Below are positions 34,289 through 42,778 of a DNA stretch of 64,000 nt, one piece after another. The notes under the pieces were generated by a model. The model saw only the letters and a list, made by a program, of their open reading frames with translations. It did not search any database and was not told the DNA's origin. The stretch is taken from contig NZ_UYZY01000002.1 of the NCBI RefSeq assembly GCF_900626075.1, positions 372,001 to 436,000 of the forward strand. Reading direction: 5' to 3'. The translations under genes were made by a program, and so were the position numbers. Position 1 is the first letter of the stretch. The number at the start of each line of letters is the position of its first letter. The DNA comes from Clostridium transplantifaecale (GTDB lineage: Bacteria; Bacillota; Clostridia; Lachnospirales; Lachnospiraceae).

Positions 34289-35233
34289 TCACTTTTTTCT
34301 GGCGATAAGCGTCTTTGCCTTTGCCACGATGGAATCTACATCCATGCCGTGGTCACGGTAAAGCAGTTCCGGATCGCCGGATTCGCCGAATTTATCCTGG
34401 ACGCCGATTCTCTGCATCGGGACCGGTTCCTGTTCCACCAGCACTTCCGCCACTGCGGAACCAAGACCTCCAAAAATGGTATGATCCTCGATTGTCATAA
34501 CCGCTCCGGTCTCCCGCGCCGCCTTAATTACCGCCTCGTTGTCCAGTGGTTTGATGGTAGCCATGTCGAGCACCCTGACAAGGATTCCCTGCTCCTTCAA
34601 AACAGCGGCCGCATCCAGCGCTTTTTTTAGCAGTATTCCGGAGACTATCATTGTCATATCGTTTCCGTAATCCACTACGGTGCGCGCCTTGCCCCATTCA
34701 AATTCATAGGAGGCAGGGTCATAGATGTCTTCCACCGGATTGCGGTGCAGCCTGACATAGAGAGGGCCGGTAAAATCTACCGCCGCATGGGCCAGGGCTT
34801 TTGCGGATACCGCATCGGCCGGCTGTACCACCGTCATGTTCGGGAAGGAGCGCATGATAGACACGTCCTCAATCGCCGCATGGGTGGCGCCGTCACCGCC
34901 AACCTGAAGTCCCGTATGGGTTCCTATCACCGTCACGTTCAGATTCGGGTAGCACACGAAGGTTCTTACCTGCTCACAGGCCCTCATGGAAGCAAATACC
35001 GCAAATGTTGCAAGGAAAACCTTGTTTCCGCAGGCTGCCAGACCGGCAGCGCCTCCCACCATATTCTGTTCGGCAATGCCGAATGAGAACTCCCTCTCGG
35101 GAAAGTATTTTCCGAATTTTTCCAGTCCGCATGCCTTGGTGTCGGCGTTGCAGACTACGAAGTTTTCATTTGTTTTTGCGATTTCTATCAGTTCATGGCC
35201 GAATGCCATTCTGGTTGCAAGTGTCTTTGCCAT
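34289..35233 (-). CDS. Transketolase C-terminal subunit, pair 2
   Basis: This 314-residue protein is the C-terminal half of a second split transketolase. The catalytic glutamate is in FGIAEQNMVGGAAGLAACGN, and IEDHTIFGGLGSAVAEVL marks the last domain. ATG 35233 shares one base with the stop of the N-terminal subunit gene (TGATG), so translation is coupled; a GTG at 35236 is the other possible start. It is clearly related to but distinct from the protein at 28092, with substitutions throughout. Two separate transketolase pairs in one cluster suggest two successive two-carbon transfers or two different substrates. Confidence 0.9.
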   Translation of the reverse strand: MAKTLATRMAFGHELIEIAKTNENFVVCNADTKACGLEKFGKYFPEREFSFGIAEQNMVGGAAGLAACGNKVFLATFAVFASMRACEQVRTFVCYPNLNVTVIGTHTGLQVGGDGATHAAIEDVSIMRSFPNMTVVQPADAVSAKALAHAAVDFTGPLYVRLHRNPVEDIYDPASYEFEWGKARTVVDYGNDMTMIVSGILLKKALDAAAVLKEQGILVRVLDMATIKPLDNEAVIKAARETGAVMTIEDHTIFGGLGSAVAEVLVEQEPVPMQRIGVQDKFGESGDPELLYRDHGMDVDSIVAKAKTLIARKK

Positions 35234-36081
35234 CACACAACACCTCCTTCCTCTATCTCTGAGATTGCCTTTACAAGCTGTTCGTCATCGGGGGCCGCTC
35301 CGTGCCATGCTGAGTCGTCCTCCATGAAGGAAACTCCCTTGCCCTTGACGGTGCGCATCAGGATAACCGTAGGGTTCCTCATGGTCTTTGCCGTGTGGAG
35401 CGCCGTAAGCACATCTTTCATGTTGTGTCCGTTTACTTCCACAACCCTCCAGCCGAAGGAGCGCCATTTATCTCCCAGAGGCTCAACGGTCATGATGTCG
35501 TTCACCCAGCCGTTAATCTGGACGCCGTTGCAGTCCACAATCGCCACCAGATTTTTTAGGTTATGGTGGCTGGCCGCCATTGCAGCCTCCCAGACCATAC
35601 CCTCCTGTATCTCTCCGTCACCCATCATGACATAGGTCATATAATCCTGATGGTGGAGCCTGGCCGAAAGAGCCATTCCCACGCCTGCCGAGAGTCCGTT
35701 TCCAAGGGAACCTGCCGTCATATCGATGCCCGGCACCTTATTCATGTCCGGATGTCCCTGAAGAATGGAGTGATACTGGCGCAGCGTGTTCAGTATCGCC
35801 GGGTCAAAGAATCCGCGGCGTGCCAGGGCTGCATACAGTACCGGGCAGGAGTGGCCTTTAGAGAGGATGAAACGATCCCGGTCTGCGAAGTCCGGCTCCT
35901 CCGGTTTAATGTTCATTACATGAAAATACAGGGCTGTCACCATTTCCACCGCCGACAGGGAGCCTCCCGGATGACCGGCTTTTGCAGAATGTATCATTGA
36001 AATGATATCCTGCCTGAGCTGTACCGCCTGTTTCTCCAGGCGTTCTACATCACGCTCTGTGAAATAATTGCGATTTTCCAT
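35233..36081 (-). CDS. Transketolase N-terminal subunit, pair 2
   Basis: This 282-residue protein is the pyrophosphate-binding half of the second split transketolase. It contains HSAKAGHPGGSLSAVEMVTA, LSKGHSCPVLYAAL and the cofactor motif MGDGEIQEGMVWEAA with VDCNGVQ in place of the usual asparagine run (NNN in pair 1). ATG 36081 follows GGAAGGA. It is the first gene of the nine-gene cluster and has a probable promoter at 36186-36215. It forms one enzyme with the protein at 34289. The changed VDCNG segment next to the cofactor motif still provides the metal-binding asparagine. Confidence 0.9.
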   Translation of the reverse strand: MENRNYFTERDVERLEKQAVQLRQDIISMIHSAKAGHPGGSLSAVEMVTALYFHVMNIKPEEPDFADRDRFILSKGHSCPVLYAALARRGFFDPAILNTLRQYHSILQGHPDMNKVPGIDMTAGSLGNGLSAGVGMALSARLHHQDYMTYVMMGDGEIQEGMVWEAAMAASHHNLKNLVAIVDCNGVQINGWVNDIMTVEPLGDKWRSFGWRVVEVNGHNMKDVLTALHTAKTMRNPTVILMRTVKGKGVSFMEDDSAWHGAAPDDEQLVKAISEIEEGGVV

Positions 36082-36185
36082 AATTAATCCTTCCTATCCT
36101 AAAATATATAAAATCTTATGTTTTCTGGACTTTCAGGTTCCTCCCGGGTGGCAGCCTTTTTAGTTCAGTTCCTGTTTCTGACTTG

Positions 36186-36215
36186 ATCTTACTACAGCCG
36201 CTCAGAAAGATCCAA
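36186..36215 (-). promoter_or_regulatory. Probable promoter of the nine-gene cluster
   Basis: On the minus strand TTGGAT (36215-36210), an 18-base spacer and TAAGAT (36191-36186) form a plausible promoter about 105 bases before transketolase pair 2. Confidence 0.45.
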
Positions 36216-36255
36216 TTCTTCTTCCTGACAGTTACTATCACTAAAAATGATAGCT

Positions 36256-36295
36256 AAAAGGAGGTCATAACACCGCAGTATTATGACCCCCTTTT
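36256..36295 (-). terminator. Intrinsic terminator after the small-protein genes
   Basis: AAAAGGAGGTCATAA (36256-36270) pairs with TTATGACCCCCTTTT (36281-36295) with one mismatch. It follows the 64-residue protein gene on the minus strand and precedes the transketolase promoter. Confidence 0.75.
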
Positions 36296-36310
36296 GTTTT
36301 CTTCTCCTCC

Positions 36311-36505
36311 TCACCGACCATGCTTCCGCTTTAACCTTGCCTTTGCTTCGGCCACCGACTCTCCTTTCCGCGTGAGATACTGATCCACAAAGCGATCCTC
36401 AATTTTTGTATAACCACCGATTACAGCATTGCTGATCTCACAGAATTTTGACGTTACGTTTCCGGCTATCTTTTCGTTCATCTGCACTAATTTTGATTTT
36501 GCCAT
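36311..36505 (-). CDS. Small basic protein of unknown function
   Basis: This protein of 64 residues (MAKSKLVQMNEKIAGNVTSK, then a middle IGGYTKIEDRFVDQYL and a lysine/arginine-rich end) looks like a real gene. ATG 36505 follows AGGAGG, which lies around 36512-36517 and overlaps the end of the broken gene upstream. I do not recognise the family and see no membrane segment. It is followed by a clear terminator. Its partner upstream is a short frameshifted membrane protein. TetR is divergent from this pair, so TetR may control it. Confidence 0.65.
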   Translation of the reverse strand: MAKSKLVQMNEKIAGNVTSKFCEISNAVIGGYTKIEDRFVDQYLTRKGESVAEAKARLKRKHGR

Positions 36506-36516
36506 TTTTATCCTCC

Positions 36517-36655
36517 TCACTTAATTCCTCTGACAAGCGGAATCAGGCTCATTAGAATCACGATTCCCGCAATGCCGATGATGATTCCAGGTATCAGACT
36601 GCCATATGCCGCTGGCCGCCGCCATTACTATTGCAACAAAACTGCTTTTTTTCAT
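36517..36655 (-). pseudogene. Frameshifted small membrane protein gene
   Basis: From ATG 36655, after GAGGA, the frame gives MKKSSFVAIVMAAASGI and then turns into polar residues and an early stop at 36521. In the neighbouring frame the same stretch continues as GSLIPGIIIGIAGIVILMSL and ends in RGIK at a stop at 36517, directly before the next gene. The two halves would make one protein of about 45 residues with a hydrophobic helix. A single-base change near 36605-36625 would restore it. This is either a decayed gene or a sequencing error. Confidence 0.6.
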
Positions 36656-36780
36656 ATTCATATCCTCAGTATTTTTTATTAATACAACAGTTGTTTGTTT
36701 ATTGTATTTATACTATAATAAATCCGGAAACATAAAACAATCATCATTTTTCATACAAGTGTTGGAATAATGGAGTATCT

Positions 36781-37317
36781 ATGAATACAAAAAATAATAA
36801 GCGGAGAAGGGAATCAAGAGAATCCATTGAAAAAGTTTTTATTGGGCTTCTTCAGGCAAAGGAACTAAACCAGATTTCTGTATCCGACATCTGTAAAAAA
36901 GCCGGATTAAACCGCAGTACCTTCTATGCCAATTACGTTGATATCTATGAACTGGCCGATACAATCCGGAACTCCCTGGAAGAGAATCTCAATGAGCTCT
37001 ACCGTGAGGATATCGCCGCCGGTTTCAACAGCAATGACTATTTGCGTCTGTTTCAGCATATCCGCAATAATCAGCTTTTCTATAAAACCTATTTTAAACT
37101 CGGATATGATAACGACTATAAAATTGTTCAGTACGATACAAACCTGGCAAAAGCACACTTTGGCAACCGCTTTATTGAATATCACTGTGAATTTTTTAAA
37201 CAGGGCATCACTGCCATTATCAAAAAGTGGCTGGCGAAAGGCTGTACGGAGACTGCCGAGGAAATGAATGAAATTATTATGAGCGAATACAGGGGACGGG
37301 CCGAATCGGTCCGGTAA
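36781..37317 (+). CDS. TetR-family transcriptional regulator
   Basis: This 178-residue protein has an N-terminal TetR helix-turn-helix (IEKVFIGLLQAKELNQISVSDIC followed by KKAGLNRSTFYANYVDIYEL) and an all-helical C-terminal domain of the type usual in small Firmicute TetR proteins. ATG 36781 begins the frame; the upstream site is weak. It is divergent from the two small-protein genes and followed 26 bases later by a LysR gene, so the two regulators may be co-transcribed. Likely targets are the adjacent small genes or the transketolase cluster. Confidence 0.85.
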   Translation: MNTKNNKRRRESRESIEKVFIGLLQAKELNQISVSDICKKAGLNRSTFYANYVDIYELADTIRNSLEENLNELYREDIAAGFNSNDYLRLFQHIRNNQLFYKTYFKLGYDNDYKIVQYDTNLAKAHFGNRFIEYHCEFFKQGITAIIKKWLAKGCTETAEEMNEIIMSEYRGRAESVR

Positions 37318-37343
37318 CCATGAGAGAAAAAAGGAGATATTTT

Positions 37344-38228
37344 ATGGAACTCTATACGATGAATTATGTTCTGGCCGTGGCGGACTGCGGGAATTTTTCC
37401 CTGGCCGCCCAGGCCTGCCATGTGGGACAGCCCGCACTGTCCCAGCAGATCGCAAAACTGGAACGGGAGCTGGGCCTGCCCCTGTTTTACCGTAATTCCC
37501 GCGGCGCCACGCTCACCGACGCGGGTAAGGAATTCGTCCTGCGTGCGCGTGAGATCGTGCAGCGCACCGAGGCCCTGGAAGCCGAGATGGCATTCTATGC
37601 CGGTCTCCACAAGGGCAGCCTGACACTGGGGATTATCACCAGCCTGCAATGCATTGATTTCGGGGAGATGCTGTCGTCCTTCTGCTATAACTACCCCGAT
37701 ATTTCGGTAAATATTATCCAGGAGGGAACCCACCGCCTTGTGGATCTGCTGCTGGAACGGAAAATCGATCTGGCCTTCTTAAACAGGCCGCTGACGGAAC
37801 TGCCGCAAAGCCTCGACTTTGCCAAACTGGGCGAGGACTGCTACTCTCTGGCCGTTCCCAGCCGCCATCCGCTGGCAGGCAGGAAAACAGTGAGCTTAAA
37901 GGAGCTTAAGGATGAGCACTTTATTTTTCACCAGAGCGGACAGGTTGCCTCGGAGCTGTGCCTCCTTGCCTGCCGGAACGCCGGATTTGAACCCGATATC
38001 GTCTGCCGCTCCGGCAGCCCTACCACCGGACTTTACATGGTCCAGGGCGGTCTCGGTGTGGCTTTCCTTCCATCCGAAGAATTTCTGTCCCGTACCCTGT
38101 CGGGTGTCGTAGAACTGAAAATAGAGGAAAAGATCACAAAAGAAGTGGGGATCGCCTGGCGCAGGGATGCGTCATCACCTCTCCTGGACGCCGCCGTGCG
38201 GTTCGCAAAAGGATGGGTCAGCGGCTGA
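37344..38228 (+). CDS. LysR-family transcriptional regulator
   Basis: This 294-residue LysR protein has the helix-turn-helix SLAAQACHVGQPALSQQIAKLE and an effector domain beginning GSLTLGIITSLQCIDFGEML. ATG 37344 follows AAAGGAGA; a start at 37320 has no site. It sits directly after the TetR gene and has no divergent metabolic partner of its own; the nearest targets are the transketolase cluster upstream and the sigma-54 activator downstream. The LysR type resembles CysL/OxyR-like regulators, but no specific cysteine or ligand signature is evident. Confidence 0.87.
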   Translation: MELYTMNYVLAVADCGNFSLAAQACHVGQPALSQQIAKLERELGLPLFYRNSRGATLTDAGKEFVLRAREIVQRTEALEAEMAFYAGLHKGSLTLGIITSLQCIDFGEMLSSFCYNYPDISVNIIQEGTHRLVDLLLERKIDLAFLNRPLTELPQSLDFAKLGEDCYSLAVPSRHPLAGRKTVSLKELKDEHFIFHQSGQVASELCLLACRNAGFEPDIVCRSGSPTTGLYMVQGGLGVAFLPSEEFLSRTLSGVVELKIEEKITKEVGIAWRRDASSPLLDAAVRFAKGWVSG

Positions 38229-38286
38229 CGGGGGAGAACTTCCCTGTCAAACAGTAAAGGGACTTATTTTACAGCCCCATTAAAAG

Positions 38287-38345
38287 ATGCTCCCATCCAT
38301 ACAGGTAAATGTTATAGTAAAACATGCCTGTATGGACGGGAGCAT
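38287..38345. terminator. Terminator between LysR and sigma-54 activator
   Basis: ATGCTCCCATCCATACAGG (38287-38305) pairs with the sequence at 38327-38345 with one mismatch. On the minus strand it is followed by CTTTTAAT, so it chiefly serves the sigma-54 activator gene. Confidence 0.7.
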
Positions 38346-38426
38346 TCTATATTCCAATCCTTATATTTAGCTTTTTGCTCCTTGTTTTGATCCTTGTTCC
38401 GCTTTTTATTCTTTTCCTTTCTGTCT

Positions 38427-39920
38427 TTATTCTTTCAAATCATACTTTTTAATTCGCCGGTATACGGTCGCCCTGCTGATGCCCAGCTCGGCCGCCGCCT
38501 TCAACCGTCCTTCCTCGCTCCATCCAAAACGCTCCAGCGCCTTCTTAAGCTGTACAGCTTCTTCCGGCATAGATATGGGCGAAGGTAACGAGATAGGCAG
38601 AGAGGAATCTCCCACCGCATGAACCGCCTTAAATCCACTGGGGAGCATCCGGCGTGCCGCAGTGATCAGCGATTCCGGAAGATCCTGCAGGCCAATCTGG
38701 CTGCCCTCACACATGCAGACCGCATATTCCATCGTGTTCTGCAGTTCCCTGATATTGCCTCTCCACGGATAGGAAAGGAACAGGGACTGCACCTCTTCGC
38801 TCAGTCCGCTGATCTCCTTATGGAAGGTATGGTTATACCTGCGCAGCATAAACTCCGACAGATAAAGGACATCCTTGCCCCGCTCCCTCAGGGGCGGAAT
38901 CTTAAGTGAAATCACGTTCAGGCGGTGGAACAGATCCTCCCGGAATGTGCCGCGCTCCACCAGCTCTTCCAGCGGCCGGTTGGTGGCGGCTATGATGCGC
39001 AGATCAACGTGAATCGGCCGTGAGCCGCCAAGGGGTTCTATCTCATGGGTTTCTAACGCCCGAAGAAGTTTCTGCTGAAGATACAGGGGCATGTTTTCCA
39101 CCTCGTCGAGGAACAGGGTGCCGCGGTCGGCTGAAAGAAAACGGCCCTGCTTGTCCGTGGAGGCTCCGGTGAAAGCTCCCTTTTTGTAGCCGAATAACTC
39201 GCTCTCAATCAGCTGTTCCGGAACTGCCCCGCAGTTGATTGCCACAAACGGCCCGGAACTCCTGGGGCTCAGCTCATGGATTCCCCTGGAAAAGAGTTCC
39301 TTCCCCGTTCCCGTCTCGCCGGTCAGCAGCACCGTGGATGAATACCGGGCCAGTTTTGCCGCCTTCTGCTTAAACTGGATAAAAGACGGATCCTCCGACA
39401 GGATACGGGAAAATGGTTCGGCCGGCGGCAGGGAATTCTGTGGGACGATGATGGTCCGCGTCACCGGCGGGCTGCTGCTTCGAAACTGCATGTATCCGCT
39501 CAGAAGCTCCACAAAGGAGTCGGTAAACTGGGCCATCTCCTCAAAACGGCTGCTCAATAATTCCGCCTGTCTTTCATTGGTCGCCGTAACGCCGAAGATT
39601 CCCACCGGCTCATCGTTCACCCAGATGGAGGCGTGGACGGAAGCCATCCAGGGACACTTATGAAAACGCGGGCAGTTGCGGCAGCGCTCGTCACTTCCCG
39701 GATGGTGGATGATGGTGCGCCTCTCCTTCTGCTGGTAGAGAGCGCGGTTTAAAACACCGTTCGGGGTCAGATAGCAGCCTACCAGAGGCCGGGCATATCC
39801 GGTGCAGGCCACCCTTCTCAGGTTTTTATCAATAAATTCGATATCCAGGTTCAGGGCACTTGAAGTGTTGTCAGCTAAAATCTGAAGTTCATTTTGTATT
39901 CCACTAAGCAAAGTATTCAA
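38427..39920 (-). CDS. Sigma-54-dependent transcriptional activator with cysteine-rich sensor domain
   Basis: This protein of about 497 residues has three parts. Residues 1-150 form a sensor domain with a cysteine cluster CRNCPRFHKC (C-X2-C-X5-C) that could bind metal, a cluster or a thiol ligand. Residues about 175-410 form the AAA+ domain with Walker A GETGTGKE, the sigma-54 contact loop GAFTGA and Walker B TLFLDE. The last 45 residues are a Fis-type helix-turn-helix (RLKAAAELGISRATVYRRIK). The start is TTG 39920 with AAAGGAGG upstream; a longer frame from 39956 lacks a site. It is divergent from a symporter/OCD operon that carries a -24/-12 promoter and must be its activator. Confidence 0.9.
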   Translation of the reverse strand: MNTLLSGIQNELQILADNTSSALNLDIEFIDKNLRRVACTGYARPLVGCYLTPNGVLNRALYQQKERRTIIHHPGSDERCRNCPRFHKCPWMASVHASIWVNDEPVGIFGVTATNERQAELLSSRFEEMAQFTDSFVELLSGYMQFRSSSPPVTRTIIVPQNSLPPAEPFSRILSEDPSFIQFKQKAAKLARYSSTVLLTGETGTGKELFSRGIHELSPRSSGPFVAINCGAVPEQLIESELFGYKKGAFTGASTDKQGRFLSADRGTLFLDEVENMPLYLQQKLLRALETHEIEPLGGSRPIHVDLRIIAATNRPLEELVERGTFREDLFHRLNVISLKIPPLRERGKDVLYLSEFMLRRYNHTFHKEISGLSEEVQSLFLSYPWRGNIRELQNTMEYAVCMCEGSQIGLQDLPESLITAARRMLPSGFKAVHAVGDSSLPISLPSPISMPEEAVQLKKALERFGWSEEGRLKAAAELGISRATVYRRIKKYDLKE

Positions 39921-39947
39921 ACAGCAGCCTCCTTTCAGTGAGACACG

Positions 39948-39988
39948 ATATGTCATGAGATATCACGCCGTACTCAGATGACATGTAT
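39948..39988. promoter_or_regulatory. Candidate upstream activator sites of the sigma-54 promoter
   Basis: ATATGTCAT (39948-39956) and its near-inverse ATGACATGTAT (39978-39988) lie 115-155 bases before the -24/-12 promoter. This is the usual distance for binding of a sigma-54 activator. Confidence 0.45.
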
Positions 39989-40102
39989 GAGGATGATGAA
40001 TCACCCTAATTACAGTAATTATTGCATAAGAAACGGGTTTTTACAACCGAATAGTGGCTATAAAATGGTTAATTTTTCCTATTTTACCCCTGCGAGGCAT
40101 TT

Positions 40103-40118
40103 TGGCACGGAAGTTGCT
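40103..40118 (+). promoter_or_regulatory. Sigma-54 promoter (-24/-12)
   Basis: TGGCACGGAAGTTGCT matches the sigma-54 consensus TGGCAC-N5-TTGC exactly, with GG and GC ten bases apart. It lies about 50 bases before the GltS-like symporter start codon. Confidence 0.9.
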
Positions 40119-40166
40119 TATTAATACAGTGCCATGGCAAGTTAAATAACTAAAAGGAGGGTTACA

Positions 40167-41510
40167 ATGAGTTTTTGGGATGTTATATTGGACTTCGGCC
40201 TGATGAGTGCCCTGATACTTCTGGGACAGCTGCTGAGGGCAAAGGTAAAAATTCTTCAGGAGCTTTTTATTCCGGCATCACTGACGGCAGGCGTGCTTGG
40301 ACTGATCTTCGGGCCAAACGGCCTTGGGATAATACCATTTTCATCTGCCTTCGGTTCCTACTCCGGTGCATTGATTGTCCTGGTGTTCGCAGCGCTTCCG
40401 CTTTCACAGGAAAACGTCAAAAAAGAGAAAAGCAGTTCAGGTGTTGTCCAGATGTGGAGTTTCCAGCTGGTAGCTTACCTGGGACAGCATCTGTGGGCTA
40501 TGATTTTAGGCCTTTTACTGTTCGTTCCCGTTTTCGGCACTCACCCGGGCTTTGGCTACATGCTGCCCACAGGCTTTGTAGGCGGCCACGGAACGGCTGC
40601 CGCGGTTGGGGATTCCTTTGCCGGAATGGGCTGGGAAGATGCCGGGGCCTTAGGCATGACTTCCGCTACGGTGGGAATCCTGTCGGGACTGATAGGCGGT
40701 ATTATTTTAATTAAACTGGCTACGAAAAAGGGCTATACAAACTATATCACAGACTTTGTCAAACTCCCCGAGAGCTTCCGTACCGGACTGATCCCGGAAC
40801 AGGAGCGGGAGGTCATGGGCCGGGAATCCTTTTCCACCATCTCCGTGGATCCGCTGGCGGTCCATACAGCCCTTCTCTTCGTGGTAGCCTACGGAGCGAA
40901 GAAAATTGCCGATTTTGTACTTTACCTGAATCCGAAACTGAGCCTGCCGGTCTTTTCCCTGGCGGTGCTGGTCGGTTTTATCGTCATGAAACTGATGCGG
41001 CTTGGAGGAGCTGACAAATATGTGGACCGGAGGGTGATTACGCGTCTCAGCAGTACATTTACCGATTATCTGGTTGGTTTCGGCGTAGCCTCCATCCAGC
41101 TCGGCGTAGTGGTTAAATATGCGGTTCCTCTGGCTATTCTGTTCACCTGCGGTATCCTGTTCAACATATTTATAGCCGTGTGGCTGGCTCCCAGGATGTT
41201 CACCAAAGACTGGTTTGAAAAGGGAATCTTCACCTACGGCTGGGCCTCGGGCGTTACGGCAATCGGTATCACAGTTCTCAGGATCTGCGATCCGAACTTC
41301 AAGAGCGGCACCCTGGATGATTTCTCGCTCTCTTACCTGTTTGGAAATATGTGGGCGGAGCTGACGGTCGTAACAATGGGACCGATTTTAATCGCCACGG
41401 GACTTGCGGTGCCTTATACACTGGCCCTGGCGGGTGCATTCGTGGTAGTCCTGCTGGTTACATGGAAACTGAAAGGATTTCATAAGAGCGTTCAGAAATC
41501 TAACGCCTGA
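40167..41510 (+). CDS. GltS-like sodium symporter under sigma-54 control
   Basis: This 447-residue membrane protein is a long-form GltS relative. It has the loop GFVGGHGTAAAVGDSFAGMG and the second repeat GWASGVTAIGITVLRICDPN. It is a close relative of the symporter at 17668, with the same DYLVGFGVASIQ and FEKGIF segments. ATG 40167 follows AAAGGAGG. It is driven by a perfect -24/-12 promoter and co-transcribed with an OCD-family enzyme. The family carries glutamate or related acids with Na+. I infer import of the amino-acid-like compound processed by the OCD protein. Confidence 0.87.
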   Translation: MSFWDVILDFGLMSALILLGQLLRAKVKILQELFIPASLTAGVLGLIFGPNGLGIIPFSSAFGSYSGALIVLVFAALPLSQENVKKEKSSSGVVQMWSFQLVAYLGQHLWAMILGLLLFVPVFGTHPGFGYMLPTGFVGGHGTAAAVGDSFAGMGWEDAGALGMTSATVGILSGLIGGIILIKLATKKGYTNYITDFVKLPESFRTGLIPEQEREVMGRESFSTISVDPLAVHTALLFVVAYGAKKIADFVLYLNPKLSLPVFSLAVLVGFIVMKLMRLGGADKYVDRRVITRLSSTFTDYLVGFGVASIQLGVVVKYAVPLAILFTCGILFNIFIAVWLAPRMFTKDWFEKGIFTYGWASGVTAIGITVLRICDPNFKSGTLDDFSLSYLFGNMWAELTVVTMGPILIATGLAVPYTLALAGAFVVVLLVTWKLKGFHKSVQKSNA

Positions 41511-41555
41511 AATGAGAACAAATAATAATTTAATATATAAAGGAGGATTTTTATC

Positions 41556-42680
41556 ATGAGCAGCACAAAAATTGATTTTTTGTATCTGGATGAACAGGAG
41601 ATGATCAAAGCCGGCGTAAAGGACATGCATGAATGTGTCGGTGTAATGGAGGAAGTATTTACCCTCCTGGGTCAGGGAGACTATGTCATGGGCGGAAGAA
41701 ACCACAATTCCCATGGCATCCTGATCTCATTCCCGGATGAACCGCAGTTTCCAAATATGCCTAAGAACGGACCAGACCGCCGTTTTATGGCGATGACGAC
41801 TTATCTGGGCGGCCGGTTCCATGTTGCAGGAGAAAAATGGTATGGATCAAATAAGGCAAACCTGGAAAAGGGACTTCCACGCTCCATTCTCATGGTAATG
41901 CTCAATGACGCCGATACGGGAGCCCCGCTGGCCCTGATGAGCGCCAACCTGATCAGCGCAATCAGAACGGGAGCAATCCCAGGCGTGGGAGCAAAATACC
42001 TTGCCAGGGAAGACGCTAAGACATGCGCCCTGATCGCAGCCGGCGTTATCAGCCGCACCTGCTTTATGTCCCTCATCGACAGCAGGCCGGGAATTGAAAC
42101 TGTACGCATCTACGACGTATTTCCGGAACCGGCCGGGCGCCTGGCCGCTTTTATCAGAGAGACTTATCCGACGGTTAAAAACGTGGAGATCTGCTCCAGC
42201 ATTGAGGACGCTGTCCGCGGAGCCGATATTGTCAATGTGGCGGCTTCCGGAAAAGTTTACCCGCGTATTGAAGAAGACTGGCTGAAACCCGGCGTATTTG
42301 TCTCACTTCCGGCCGGTATTGACATGGATTCTGATTTCCTGATCAGTGACCGCTGCCGCCGCGTGGTAGATAACTGGAAAATGTACGAAGCATGGTCAGA
42401 GGAGCTTACAACGCCGTATTGGAATATCATGGGACTGATCGGCACAAAATATCTCGATTTAATTGATGAGGGTCTTATAACGAAAAAACAGATTGACAAT
42501 CTCGGAGACATCACGGCAGGTAAAATCCCGGGACGCAAGAGCGAGGATGAGAAGATTCTGTTCGGTATGGGCGGTATGCCGGTCTATGATGTGGCCTGGG
42601 GATACCAGCTGCTCCAGAACGCAAAGAAACTGGGACTCGGCACTTCGCTGAACCTGTGGGAAAAGCCGGATCTGGCATAA
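41556..42680 (+). CDS. Ornithine cyclodeaminase/mu-crystallin family protein
   Basis: This 374-residue protein has the OCD/mu-crystallin fold. The dimerisation and substrate domain ends with LISAIRTGAIPGVGAKYLA, and the Rossmann domain carries CALIAAGVISRTCFMSL, a GxG-like loop, and DIVNVAASGKVYPRIEEDWL. Family members include ornithine cyclodeaminase, ketimine reductases and opine-forming SbnB-type enzymes, all using NAD(P). The canonical GSGVQA-type loop is altered to AAGVIS. ATG 41556 follows AAAGGAGG. It is the second gene of the sigma-54 operon. Together with two opine dehydrogenases nearby, it supports a theme of C-N bond oxidation of N-substituted amino acids. The substrate is unknown. 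Confidence 0.85.
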   Translation: MSSTKIDFLYLDEQEMIKAGVKDMHECVGVMEEVFTLLGQGDYVMGGRNHNSHGILISFPDEPQFPNMPKNGPDRRFMAMTTYLGGRFHVAGEKWYGSNKANLEKGLPRSILMVMLNDADTGAPLALMSANLISAIRTGAIPGVGAKYLAREDAKTCALIAAGVISRTCFMSLIDSRPGIETVRIYDVFPEPAGRLAAFIRETYPTVKNVEICSSIEDAVRGADIVNVAASGKVYPRIEEDWLKPGVFVSLPAGIDMDSDFLISDRCRRVVDNWKMYEAWSEELTTPYWNIMGLIGTKYLDLIDEGLITKKQIDNLGDITAGKIPGRKSEDEKILFGMGGMPVYDVAWGYQLLQNAKKLGLGTSLNLWEKPDLA

Positions 42681-42720
42681 GCGCCCCACCGCTTGGCCTT
42701 AACATACCGGAACGCAATTG

Positions 42721-42766
42721 AGGGAGCCGCCAAATCACATGAGTTTCAGTGATTTGGCGGCTCCCT
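42721..42766. terminator. Bidirectional terminator
   Basis: An 18-base perfect stem, AGGGAGCCGCCAAATCAC (42721-42738) with its complement at 42749-42766, lies between the OCD gene and the convergent ThDP gene, with T-runs on both strands. Confidence 0.85.
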
Positions 42767-42778
42767 TTACTTTATTTC

